From contig JAENWY010000155.1 in NCBI GenBank assembly GCA_016649775.1, positions 1-5,335 of the forward strand: a stretch of DNA of 5,335 nucleotides, given 5' to 3'. Positions 1 through 5,335 of this stretch are shown here, piece after piece (position 1 is the stretch's first letter; each line of letters starts with the position of its first letter). The notes under the pieces are model-generated. The model was not told where the DNA came from. It searched no databases and worked only from the letters and a program-made list of their open reading frames with translations. Position numbers and translations under genes: made by a program. This stretch comes from Spirochaetaceae bacterium. Its GTDB lineage: Bacteria > Spirochaetota > Spirochaetia > Sphaerochaetales > Sphaerochaetaceae.

Positions 1-641
1 ACTTCATTTTTTGTTTCACTCATGTGCGTATGAAGTATACCACCATGTGCTTTAATCCATCTATTAGCATATAAATAACTATCACTATTTGTTGTGTATA
101 TAGCATGAGGAGCTACAGAGAATTCAATTCTACCATTTGATGCTCCATTATATTTTTCATACATTGCTTTATGTTCTACAGACCTAGCTTCTGATGCCTC
201 TAAATCTCCAAAAAGAGTTAAACCAATTGTAGCTCTCATTTTTGATTCCAGTAATGCCTCGCAAGTATTATCTTGCATGAAATACATATCATTAAAGGTT
301 GTTGTACCACTTTGAATCATTTCCGCCATTGCTAATAAGGATGCCCATTTAATATCATTAGGAACAAGTTTATCTTCAATTGGGAAAATTTCACCTAGCC
401 AAGACATTAAATCAGGAGCTGTATCTTTATAGTTTCTCATTAACTCCATAGATGTGTGAGTGTGTGAATTAATAAGGGATGGCATACAAATCATATTTGT
501 AGCATCAATTTCTCTGTCTGCAACAAAGTTTGGGTTGTCAGATATTATATCTTTCTCTATTTTTATATCGCCTCTATAGGATAATCCATTTTCTGTCATA
601 GGAATTATCAAGGCATTTTTTATTAATGTGTTCATACTCAT
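1..641 (-). CDS. mtaD: MTA/SAH deaminase-type amidohydrolase, N-terminal half (partial)
   Basis: The first 213 residues are visible; the C-terminus lies beyond the window start. The family usually has about 430-450 residues. The N-terminal beta-sandwich strand (NTLIKNALIIP) is followed by the zinc motif NSHTH (His60 and His62). Next come a DLMSWLGEIFPIEDKL segment, SGTTTFNDMYF (about 111-121), SVAPHAIYT (His179) and LHTHMSET (His206, Glu209). In characterised 5-methylthioadenosine/S-adenosylhomocysteine deaminases, the residues matching His60, His62 and His206 bind the metal and those matching His179 and Glu209 contact substrate; the 27-residue spacing of His179 and His206 fits. The last metal ligand (Asp) is outside the window. 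These cytosolic enzymes deaminate MTA, SAH or adenosine to inosyl products. The close relatives SsnA and guanine or chlorohydrolase enzymes cannot be fully excluded without the C-terminus. Start: ATG at 641 or, two codons on, ATG at 635; an in-frame TAG at 656-654 closes the frame upstream. Neither start has a clear Shine-Dalgarno. The gene follows the HAD gene in the same direction after 122 bp. Confidence 0.88.
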   Translation of the reverse strand, partial: MSMNTLIKNALIIPMTENGLSYRGDIKIEKDIISDNPNFVADREIDATNMICMPSLINSHTHTSMELMRNYKDTAPDLMSWLGEIFPIEDKLVPNDIKWASLLAMAEMIQSGTTTFNDMYFMQDNTCEALLESKMRATIGLTLFGDLEASEARSVEHKAMYEKYNGASNGRIEFSVAPHAIYTTNSDSYLYANRWIKAHGGILHTHMSETKNE

Positions 642-642
642 A

Positions 643-660
643 ATATTAGCATGCTAGTAT
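643..660. repeat. Near-perfect 18-bp palindrome at the deaminase start
   Basis: ATATTAGCATGCTAGTAT has 8 of 9 half-site pairs matching; the core TAGCATGCTA (647-656) is a perfect 10-bp palindrome. It lies 2-19 bp upstream of the ATG at 641, where a ribosome binding site would normally sit. Its outer arm overlaps a minus-strand TATACT (661-656), a weak -10 candidate that would give a very short leader. No good -35 is visible. It may be an operator or only chance symmetry in AT-rich DNA. Confidence 0.3.
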
Positions 661-763
661 ATTTAAGTCGAGATTAATAATAATAAAAGTTTATAGGATT
701 CCTCTATTTTGTGTTTTGGAATTTGTAATAATAGTAATTTTCTGAGGATTTTGTTATATATTG

Positions 764-1519
764 TTAATTATATATTGTGGTATCTTTTCTAAGATCAAAT
801 AGTGTATCATATACTTTGTCGGCAACAGGTTCTAATTCTGTACGACCATAACCACCCCATAATACTCCAATTTTTAATCCTGCTTTTGCTTTTTTTGCAA
901 ATTTCATATCAATGGTAGTATCGCCTACAAAAGCAACTTCCTCTGGTTCAAAGTTAAATTTTTCACAAAATTCTAAGAAACTTTTAGGATTTGGTTTATT
1001 GGGGAGATGATCATCTTTACAAGAGGTATAATCAAAATATTTTTTAATACCCATATCTTCTAAAAAGATATCAAGAGAGACCCTTCTATCAACTGTGATA
1101 ATGCCTAAAGTATAACCTATGCTTTTCAAATCTTTAAAGAATTCTTGTTGTTTAGTAAAGTCTATTTTTTCTAATTGATTGCTAATGCATTTATCATTGT
1201 GATCCATAATTTCATTAATCATTCTAACTAGTGTTGTTGGTTTCATTTTAGTTGAGAAACATAATTGAACACCTGATTTAAAGATATTTATTTTGTTATG
1301 AGAGAATATTGCACCTGTTGAAATTGTTTTGCCATTTGAATCAAGACCCATTAGAGTTAAGAATTTCTTTTTATTCTCTTCCTCATCTTGGCGACCTTCT
1401 AATTCAAAGACATAATTTACAGAATTTTTAAGAACATCAAACCAAACCCTTGAATAATCAAACAGAGTTCCATCTTTATCAAATAGTATAGCTTTTAATT
1501 TCTTTTTTTCATTTGGCAC
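764..1519 (-). CDS. HAD-superfamily phosphatase, phosphoglycolate phosphatase-like
   Basis: A 251-residue cytosolic HAD hydrolase with all four core motifs. Motif I is ILFDKDGTLF (nucleophile Asp14, acid/base Asp16). Motif II is IITVD with Thr142. Motif III is Lys175 in NKPNP. Motif IV is FVGDTTIDMKFA with Asp200 and Asp204 for Mg2+. Residues of about 20-125, between motifs I and II, form a mainly helical C1-type cap. The C-terminal stretch AGLKIGVLWGGYGRTELEP followed by VADKVYDTLFDL is typical of the Gph/PGPase branch. The family dephosphorylates small phospho-metabolites such as 2-phosphoglycolate or sugar and nucleoside phosphates; the cap decides the substrate and sequence alone does not settle it. 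The start is a GTG (1519-1517), the only usable start upstream of motif I: the frame upstream reads TTA AAT GAT, then AGT and TAT, to a TAA at 1537-1535. Two nearby ATGs (1523-1521 and 1520-1518) are out of frame. No Shine-Dalgarno is evident. It is divergent from the glycosylase gene and is followed by the deaminase gene. Confidence 0.85.
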   Translation of the reverse strand: MPNEKKKLKAILFDKDGTLFDYSRVWFDVLKNSVNYVFELEGRQDEEENKKKFLTLMGLDSNGKTISTGAIFSHNKINIFKSGVQLCFSTKMKPTTLVRMINEIMDHNDKCISNQLEKIDFTKQQEFFKDLKSIGYTLGIITVDRRVSLDIFLEDMGIKKYFDYTSCKDDHLPNKPNPKSFLEFCEKFNFEPEEVAFVGDTTIDMKFAKKAKAGLKIGVLWGGYGRTELEPVADKVYDTLFDLRKDTTIYN

Positions 1520-1603
1520 ATCATTTAAACTATATTAAGAATAAATTTTAGGCTAGTAGTAATAGCTTAAAAGGTGAAATAATAATGAATATATATAAAT
1601 AAA

Positions 1604-1631
1604 TATATTAAATAAGTACTTATTTAATATA
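1604..1631. repeat. Perfect 28-bp palindrome in the divergent intergenic region
   Basis: The half-site TATATTAAATAAGT is followed with no spacer by its exact complement, centred on GTAC (1616-1619). All 14 pairs match; symmetry breaks at 1603/1632. It is the only long inverted repeat I find between the divergent HAD and glycosylase genes. The right end runs into a plus-strand TATAAT (1628-1633) and the left end into a minus-strand TATATT (1607-1602), so it could be an operator between back-to-back promoters. It is unlikely to be a terminator, because no gene is transcribed into it and it has no GC stem or T-tract. Confidence 0.6.
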
Positions 1632-1633
1632 AT
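1628..1633 (+). promoter_or_regulatory. Possible -10 box for the SMUG1-ispE unit
   Basis: An exact TATAAT overlaps the right end of the 28-bp palindrome. No convincing -35 lies 16-18 bp upstream (the region reads ATATTA). Initiation near 1640 would leave a leader of about 100 nt before the ATG at 1740. A second candidate, TATAAA at 1702-1707, is nearer the gene. In DNA this AT-rich such matches are expected by chance, so the call is weak. Confidence 0.3.
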
Positions 1634-1739
1634 ACGTAAATATTTTACAAAGTGTTACCATTTAATTTTAATAATGTAGATTAAATATTATCTTTTATTT
1701 ATATAAATTCTTTGATATTATAAGAGTGAAGGAAGAATA

Positions 1740-2459
1740 ATGGTTGCAGTTAATAAGAAAATAATTACTAGGACAAAGAAATTATCAAGAGATTTAGAAA
1801 AAACTAGATCTATGATTCCTGATTCTTTATTTGTATATAATCCTTTAACTTATGCTTTGGATATGCATTTAGCTTATATTGAAAAATATGCTATTGAAAA
1901 TACCAAAATATTATTTTTAGGTATGAATCCGGGACCTTTTGGAATGACACAAAATGGAATTCCTTTTGGAGAAAAAAGCTTTGTAAAAGATTATTTCCAT
2001 TTTGATTATGAAATACAAAAACCTAAACATGAACATCCTAGTCGTCCTATTCAAGGCTTAGATTGTTCAAGATCTGAGGTCAGTGGAAAAAGATTTTGGT
2101 CTTTAATGAGAGACCATTATGGGAATTCAAATTCTCTTATGGGACAAGTTTATGTTGCAAACTATTGTCCTTTAGTTTTTTTGGAAAAAACTAAAACTGC
2201 TAAGAATGTTACTCCTGATAAATTGCCTTTAGATGTTAGAATTATTATAAGTGAAATATGTGATGAATATCTTTGGGATACTCAAAAGATTTTAAAGTGC
2301 CAAAATTTAATAGGGATTGGTAAATATGCTGAGAAAAAGTTAAAAAATGAGACTTATCCTTATTCTTCCATATTACATCCAAGTCCAGCTTCTCCTTTAG
2401 CTAATAAAGGTTGGAGTGAAAGAGCTAGTGCAAAATTAGAGGAGTTAAATATATGGTAA
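1740..2459 (+). CDS. smug1: SMUG1-type (family 3) uracil-DNA glycosylase
   Basis: A 239-residue monofunctional DNA glycosylase that removes uracil (in characterised members also oxidised pyrimidines such as 5-hydroxymethyluracil) at the start of base excision repair. Motif 1 is FLGMNPGPFGM (59-69) with Asn63, matching the catalytic Asn85 of human SMUG1, and runs into TQNGIPFGE with Phe76 at the base-stacking position. Further SMUG1 blocks are RPIQGLDCSRSEVSGKRFW (102-120), YCPLVFLE with Asn141 at the base-recognition site, NVTPDKLP, and the terminal block LHPSPASPLANKGW (212-225) with His213 for human His239. From memory this follows the vertebrate sequence block for block. The first ~25 residues are basic and variable. 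The ATG has a good Shine-Dalgarno (AAGGA at 1729-1733, 6-nt spacing). The stop overlaps the ispE start by 7 bp, so the two are probably co-transcribed and coupled. Confidence in the family is very high; preference for single-stranded DNA is not proven. Confidence 0.96.
   Translation: MVAVNKKIITRTKKLSRDLEKTRSMIPDSLFVYNPLTYALDMHLAYIEKYAIENTKILFLGMNPGPFGMTQNGIPFGEKSFVKDYFHFDYEIQKPKHEHPSRPIQGLDCSRSEVSGKRFWSLMRDHYGNSNSLMGQVYVANYCPLVFLEKTKTAKNVTPDKLPLDVRIIISEICDEYLWDTQKILKCQNLIGIGKYAEKKLKNETYPYSSILHPSPASPLANKGWSERASAKLEELNIW
2438..2444 (+). promoter_or_regulatory. Shine-Dalgarno of ispE inside the glycosylase gene
   Basis: AGAGGAG lies 8 nt before the ATG at 2453, within the last codons of the glycosylase gene. 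It fixes the ispE start and supports translational coupling across the 7-bp overlap. Confidence 0.8.
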
Positions 2460-3289
2460 TTAAGAATAGTATTAATGTTTTAGCTCCTGCTAAAATTAAT
2501 CTTCATCTAGCAGTTGGAAAAAAAAGGATAGATAATTTTCACTCTCTACAGTCCATTTTTGCTCGTATAGCTTTATTTGATGAAATAAATATTAAAGTAT
2601 ATGACTCAAATGAATTAGAAATTTCGATATTAGGTTTAGATAATATACAATTAAGAGGAGAAGATACTTTAACTAAGGCTACTAGATTATGGGCTAAGTC
2701 CGCTAATATTAATGATAAAATAGTTATTTCAATTAAGAAGAATATACCTTTTGAAGCTGGCTTGGGTGGTGGCTCGAGTGATGGGGCCTCCGTATTGCTA
2801 GCTCTGCAGAAGCTTTACCCTAATAGTGCTCTTTCTTTTAGAGTTTTAGAGGAAATAGCATCTCAAATAGGTTCAGATGTTCCTTTTTTTCTTTATGAAG
2901 CGACCTTTGCCTATATAACTGGTAGAGGTGAATTTGTAACTCCTATTGATATGAAGGCTCCCTATAAAGTTCATCTAGTTAAGCCTGAGAGAGGAATAAA
3001 AACTAAAAATGCTTTTTTAAAACTAGATAATATTGTTAGAGTTCCTTTTATACTTGATGAGAAATTATTATCAATTTTTAATGAAGGTGTTTCTGCTTGG
3101 AAAGAATATTTTTTTAACGATTTCGAAAGAGTTATTAAAAACGATGTTTTAGATAGAGTTAAAAACCCTAATAATTTTTTACTATTGAGTGGATCCGGTT
3201 CAGCCTGTTTTGAAATAATGGGAATTTCTGACAATCCTTCTTTAATAGCAAAGAAAGGTGAATTTGATTGTATAACTACTTTTTATTAA
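2453..3289 (+). CDS. ispE: 4-diphosphocytidyl-2-C-methyl-D-erythritol kinase
   Basis: A 278-residue cytosolic GHMP-family kinase (E. coli IspE has 283). It uses ATP to phosphorylate the 2-hydroxyl of CDP-methylerythritol, the fourth step of the methylerythritol phosphate route to IPP and DMAPP, so the organism very probably makes isoprenoids this way. Visible motifs, in order: APAKINLHL with catalytic Lys14; RIDNFHSLQSIF with His30, at the substrate-binding position of E. coli His26; the ATP-binding loop GLGGGSSDGA (103-112); GSDVPFF with catalytic Asp142; TGRGE (156-160); and the GHMP motif 3 LSGSGSACF (245-253). Asn28 replaces the Gly of the usual DGYH/DGFH. The ATG is set by AGAGGAG 8 nt upstream and overlaps the end of the glycosylase gene. 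Bases 2761-2820, over the ATP loop, are much richer in GC (35 of 60) than the surroundings. Confidence 0.97.
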   Translation: MVIKNSINVLAPAKINLHLAVGKKRIDNFHSLQSIFARIALFDEINIKVYDSNELEISILGLDNIQLRGEDTLTKATRLWAKSANINDKIVISIKKNIPFEAGLGGGSSDGASVLLALQKLYPNSALSFRVLEEIASQIGSDVPFFLYEATFAYITGRGEFVTPIDMKAPYKVHLVKPERGIKTKNAFLKLDNIVRVPFILDEKLLSIFNEGVSAWKEYFFNDFERVIKNDVLDRVKNPNNFLLLSGSGSACFEIMGISDNPSLIAKKGEFDCITTFY

Positions 3290-3320
3290 ATCATTATTAT
3301 TTATGGTACTAGTGTTCTCA

Positions 3321-3346
3321 ATAATATTATACATTTGTAATATTAT
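3321..3346. repeat. Inverted repeat upstream of the long unknown gene
   Basis: ATAATATTA (3321-3329) and TAATATTAT (3338-3346) are exact inverted copies around an 8-nt spacer, TACATTTG. As RNA the stem could extend by A-U and G-U pairs to 11 bp with a CAUU loop. It is AT-only and has no T-tract behind it, so it is a poor terminator for ispE. It overlaps the -35 region of the promoter proposed for the next gene and shares bases 3341-3346 with the second palindrome. Confidence 0.45.
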
Positions 3347-3356
3347 ACTGTATAAT
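3328..3356 (+). promoter_or_regulatory. Probable sigma-70-type promoter of the long unknown gene
   Basis: An exact -10 TATAAT (3351-3356) lies 17 bp after TATACA (3328-3333), which matches the TTGACA consensus at 4 of 6 positions. Initiation near 3363 would give a leader of about 22 nt that still contains the Shine-Dalgarno at 3374-3378. The spacing is ideal, but the AT-rich background lowers its weight. Confidence 0.5.
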
Positions 3357-3357
3357 A
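3341..3357. promoter_or_regulatory. 17-bp palindrome over the -10 box, operator candidate
   Basis: TATTATAC-T-GTATAATA is a perfect inverted repeat of 8-bp arms around one central base, and its right arm contains the whole TATAAT. The 8-1-8 geometry, with a 7-1-7 core, resembles sites of dimeric repressors, including Fur/PerR-family boxes. The actual bases are not a clear match to any one consensus, so no regulator is assigned. Confidence 0.45.
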
Positions 3358-3384
3358 AATTATTGAATGAATATGGAGTATTAT

Positions 3385-5335
3385 ATGGTCCTTGATATTT
3401 TTGATACTGAATTAGATATTAGTGCTGAATTAATTAATGAACTAAAGAAAGTATTAGAGAGTGATAGTAGTAATAGTAAAACTATATCTTTTACAAGTCA
3501 AAGGCATATTATTGCCTATCAAATTAGTTTATATACTTTATCTATTTTGAATCAATTTATAAAACATGTTGATAAAGAGAATCTTCTTGATTGTTTGGAA
3601 AATAGTAAGCTCTCATCTTTAAATAGGAAAAACTTAGAAGTTATATATAAATCCTTCCATTCTTTAACAAATGCTATGGCTATAAAAAATTATAGTTTTG
3701 CAATGAGGATTATAAATACTTTATGTCAAACAATTACAGTATCGATAGCATTAAATGAAAAAGATAAGAGAGGAAACTATTCTGTTTTTGAAGCTTATTT
3801 AGATGAGAAAAAAAGAACAACTTTTGAATTGAATGAAGGCTATAGTGAAATTGAATATTTAGAAAAGTTTATGGATTATTTTAGCGATTTTGATAAAAGG
3901 AACTTTTTAAATACTCCGGATTTTAGTGAATTTGATAATTCTTATCATTCTTGGTTATATAAATATTTCCTTATTAAAGACCCAAAACACAAATTTGTCA
4001 AATTTCAATCTCCAATAACAGAAAGCATAAAATTTATTACCTATCAAGATGTGGATAAAGTTATAACAAAGGGATATCAAAATTACTCCCTAGATTTTAG
4101 TAGTTCTTATTTAACTAATAATTTTGGTGATTTCTATTTTGATTCAATATCTCCTGTAACAGGAGGTTATGAATTTCCATTAATTTATGATCCATTTGAA
4201 GACAAGGGAAATTTTATTCCTTTAATAAATAATATGGAAATTCAGTGTGTGCACTCAATTATTGATACTATAAATTATCTTCCCTATTATTTTGAATCAA
4301 TTCCGAGCTTAGTAAGTTTAACAGTCATTTTTGAAAAGTATATTAGAATTATTTTTGACGAATTTTATGATTCTGAGGAACTTTCATATAATAGTGAAAA
4401 AGAAGCTGTTGAAATTATAGAAAGAGAATCTTTCAATTATATGACTAGAAATAAAGATACTATGGTTATGAAAATGATTTTAGGGAAACAAAAAATTACT
4501 TCTAATAAAGATAAAGAGGTTATTAACAAATATTTTACAAATTACAAAAATAACTTCTTAAATAATAATGATGTTTCAATTAAAGTTATAGAATCGTCAC
4601 AAATTGAAACTTCTAGTGTAAATTTATCTATAAAATATCTTAATTTATTTAAAAGTATTGAAAATGCTTATTGGTATAGAGCGGGAGATGTTATTCCCTC
4701 TTGCCTTCCCCTGGGAGAATATGAAGATAGAATTGATGATTTGAGTGATTTTGATGATAAATTAATATTTGTTGGTGGTAAAGAAAGTGGACGTAATGAA
4801 AAATTTTTAACTAATATTTTCTTTGAAAGAAAAGTAATGAGTTTTTTTAATATTTGTAATTCCTTAATTATTGGTGATAGTTTGAATGCACTAAGAGAAG
4901 TAAAGAAATTATATGAGTCTATTATTTCTAATTTATACATAGTTTTTAAAGAATTTGATGAGGATGGTAGTAAAAACAACTTAGATAAGTTAATTCCTTC
5001 ATTATTAATATATATCGATAATTCTTTTGTAAATTCTCACCGAGGGGTTGATACTTGGAGAGATGTTAGAAAAATATTTTCCAAAATAATCATCGATAAC
5101 AAAGATGCTTCTAATGATATGAATAATTTATCTGATGATAAATTAGATGAGTTAACCGCGAATGCTTTTGAAGAATTATTCGAGAACCATGAATTGTCTA
5201 ATTATATAGAGGAAGAAGAAGAAGAGTCATTAAAGAATTTAGTTTTTGATGAAAAAGAATTAATTAAGGCTATGGAGGGTGATGATGAAGGGTTTAAAAA
5301 ATACCTTAACAAGTTTGCCCAATTTAAAAATAGTA
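3385..5335 (+). CDS. Long acidic protein of unknown function (3' end outside window)
   Basis: The frame stays open for 650 codons to the window edge. I do not recognise the family. I see no signal peptide, no convincing membrane span, and no Walker, HAD, metal-ligand or other catalytic motif; it looks soluble and cytosolic. Residues of about 1-135 look helical (for example HIIAYQISLYTLSILNQF). About 225-320 is aromatic-rich, beta/loop-like and includes FPLIYDPFEDKGNFIPL. About 490-575 is again helical, and the end is strongly acidic with a Glu run near 609-614. Codon use matches the neighbouring genes, which argues that it is a real gene and not recently acquired. Three in-frame ATGs occur (3367, 3373, 3385) after a TGA at 3364-3366; 3385 is chosen because TGGAG (3374-3378) sits 6 nt before it. 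It has its own promoter-like sequence, 95 bp after ispE, and may or may not be part of that operon. Confidence 0.85.
   Translation, partial: MVLDIFDTELDISAELINELKKVLESDSSNSKTISFTSQRHIIAYQISLYTLSILNQFIKHVDKENLLDCLENSKLSSLNRKNLEVIYKSFHSLTNAMAIKNYSFAMRIINTLCQTITVSIALNEKDKRGNYSVFEAYLDEKKRTTFELNEGYSEIEYLEKFMDYFSDFDKRNFLNTPDFSEFDNSYHSWLYKYFLIKDPKHKFVKFQSPITESIKFITYQDVDKVITKGYQNYSLDFSSSYLTNNFGDFYFDSISPVTGGYEFPLIYDPFEDKGNFIPLINNMEIQCVHSIIDTINYLPYYFESIPSLVSLTVIFEKYIRIIFDEFYDSEELSYNSEKEAVEIIERESFNYMTRNKDTMVMKMILGKQKITSNKDKEVINKYFTNYKNNFLNNNDVSIKVIESSQIETSSVNLSIKYLNLFKSIENAYWYRAGDVIPSCLPLGEYEDRIDDLSDFDDKLIFVGGKESGRNEKFLTNIFFERKVMSFFNICNSLIIGDSLNALREVKKLYESIISNLYIVFKEFDEDGSKNNLDKLIPSLLIYIDNSFVNSHRGVDTWRDVRKIFSKIIIDNKDASNDMNNLSDDKLDELTANAFEELFENHELSNYIEEEEEESLKNLVFDEKELIKAMEGDDEGFKKYLNKFAQFKNS

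Noticed and set aside
642..763. Search for a terminator or RNA gene between the HAD and deaminase genes
   Set aside because: Only short imperfect symmetry (around AGGATTCCT) is present, with no stable stem and T-run on either strand.
1585..1602. Five-codon frame (MNIYK) after an AAGGTG in the divergent gap
   Set aside because: It is too short to support as a leader peptide; it has no regulatory codon run and no attenuator hairpin follows.
2773..2815. Cluster of restriction-type palindromes as a cloning or linker artefact
   Set aside because: The reading frame and the conserved GLGGGSSDGA motif run through it intact, so it is native coding sequence.
2971..3234. Minus-strand open frame of 87 codons inside ispE
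   Set aside because: It lies wholly antisense to a secure ispE coding region, has a low-complexity Ser/Leu/Lys product and no recognisable motif.
3321..3346. Hairpin as an intrinsic terminator of ispE
   Set aside because: The stem is AT-only and is followed by ACTGTATAAT, not a T-tract.
4668..4979. Minus-strand open frame of 103 codons
   Set aside because: It is antisense to the long plus-strand frame, which has continuous coding character; its Ser/Leu-rich product is typical of a shadow frame in AT-rich DNA.
5208..5226. GAA/GAG tract as a microsatellite
   Set aside because: It is a short run of Glu codons in an acidic protein region, with too few mixed codons to call a repeat locus.

Overview
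The window is strongly AT-rich bacterial DNA (by eye under one third G+C) read with the ordinary bacterial code: TGG encodes Trp and no gene contains an in-frame TGA. The very low GC and the style of the IspE N-terminus would fit a low-GC spirochaete or a similar host-associated or marine bacterium. That placement is inference only, because no rRNA or tRNA is present.

Layout. Two genes lie on the minus strand on the left. One is a Gph-like HAD phosphatase (1519 down to 764). Downstream of it, after a 122-bp gap, comes the N-terminal half of an MTA/SAH deaminase-type amidohydrolase (641 down to beyond position 1). A 220-bp divergent intergenic region holds a perfect 28-bp palindrome. To its right, on the plus strand, a SMUG1-type uracil-DNA glycosylase (1740-2459) overlaps ispE (2453-3289) by 7 bp. 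A 95-bp gap follows, with a TATAAT box embedded in two overlapping palindromes. The last feature is a long open frame (3385 to the window end, 650 codons, no stop) for an acidic, apparently soluble protein that I do not recognise.

How the genes fit together. The SMUG1 homologue (DNA base excision repair) and IspE (non-mevalonate isoprenoid synthesis) are translationally coupled but have no obvious metabolic link. The deaminase belongs to nucleoside and S-adenosylmethionine by-product salvage. The HAD phosphatase has a small phosphorylated metabolite as its probable substrate. I see no mobile element, CRISPR array, RNA gene or toxin-antitoxin signature. The points most worth a second look are the unrecognised long protein, the palindromes over its putative promoter, the 28-bp palindrome between the divergent units, and the intact eukaryote-like SMUG1.
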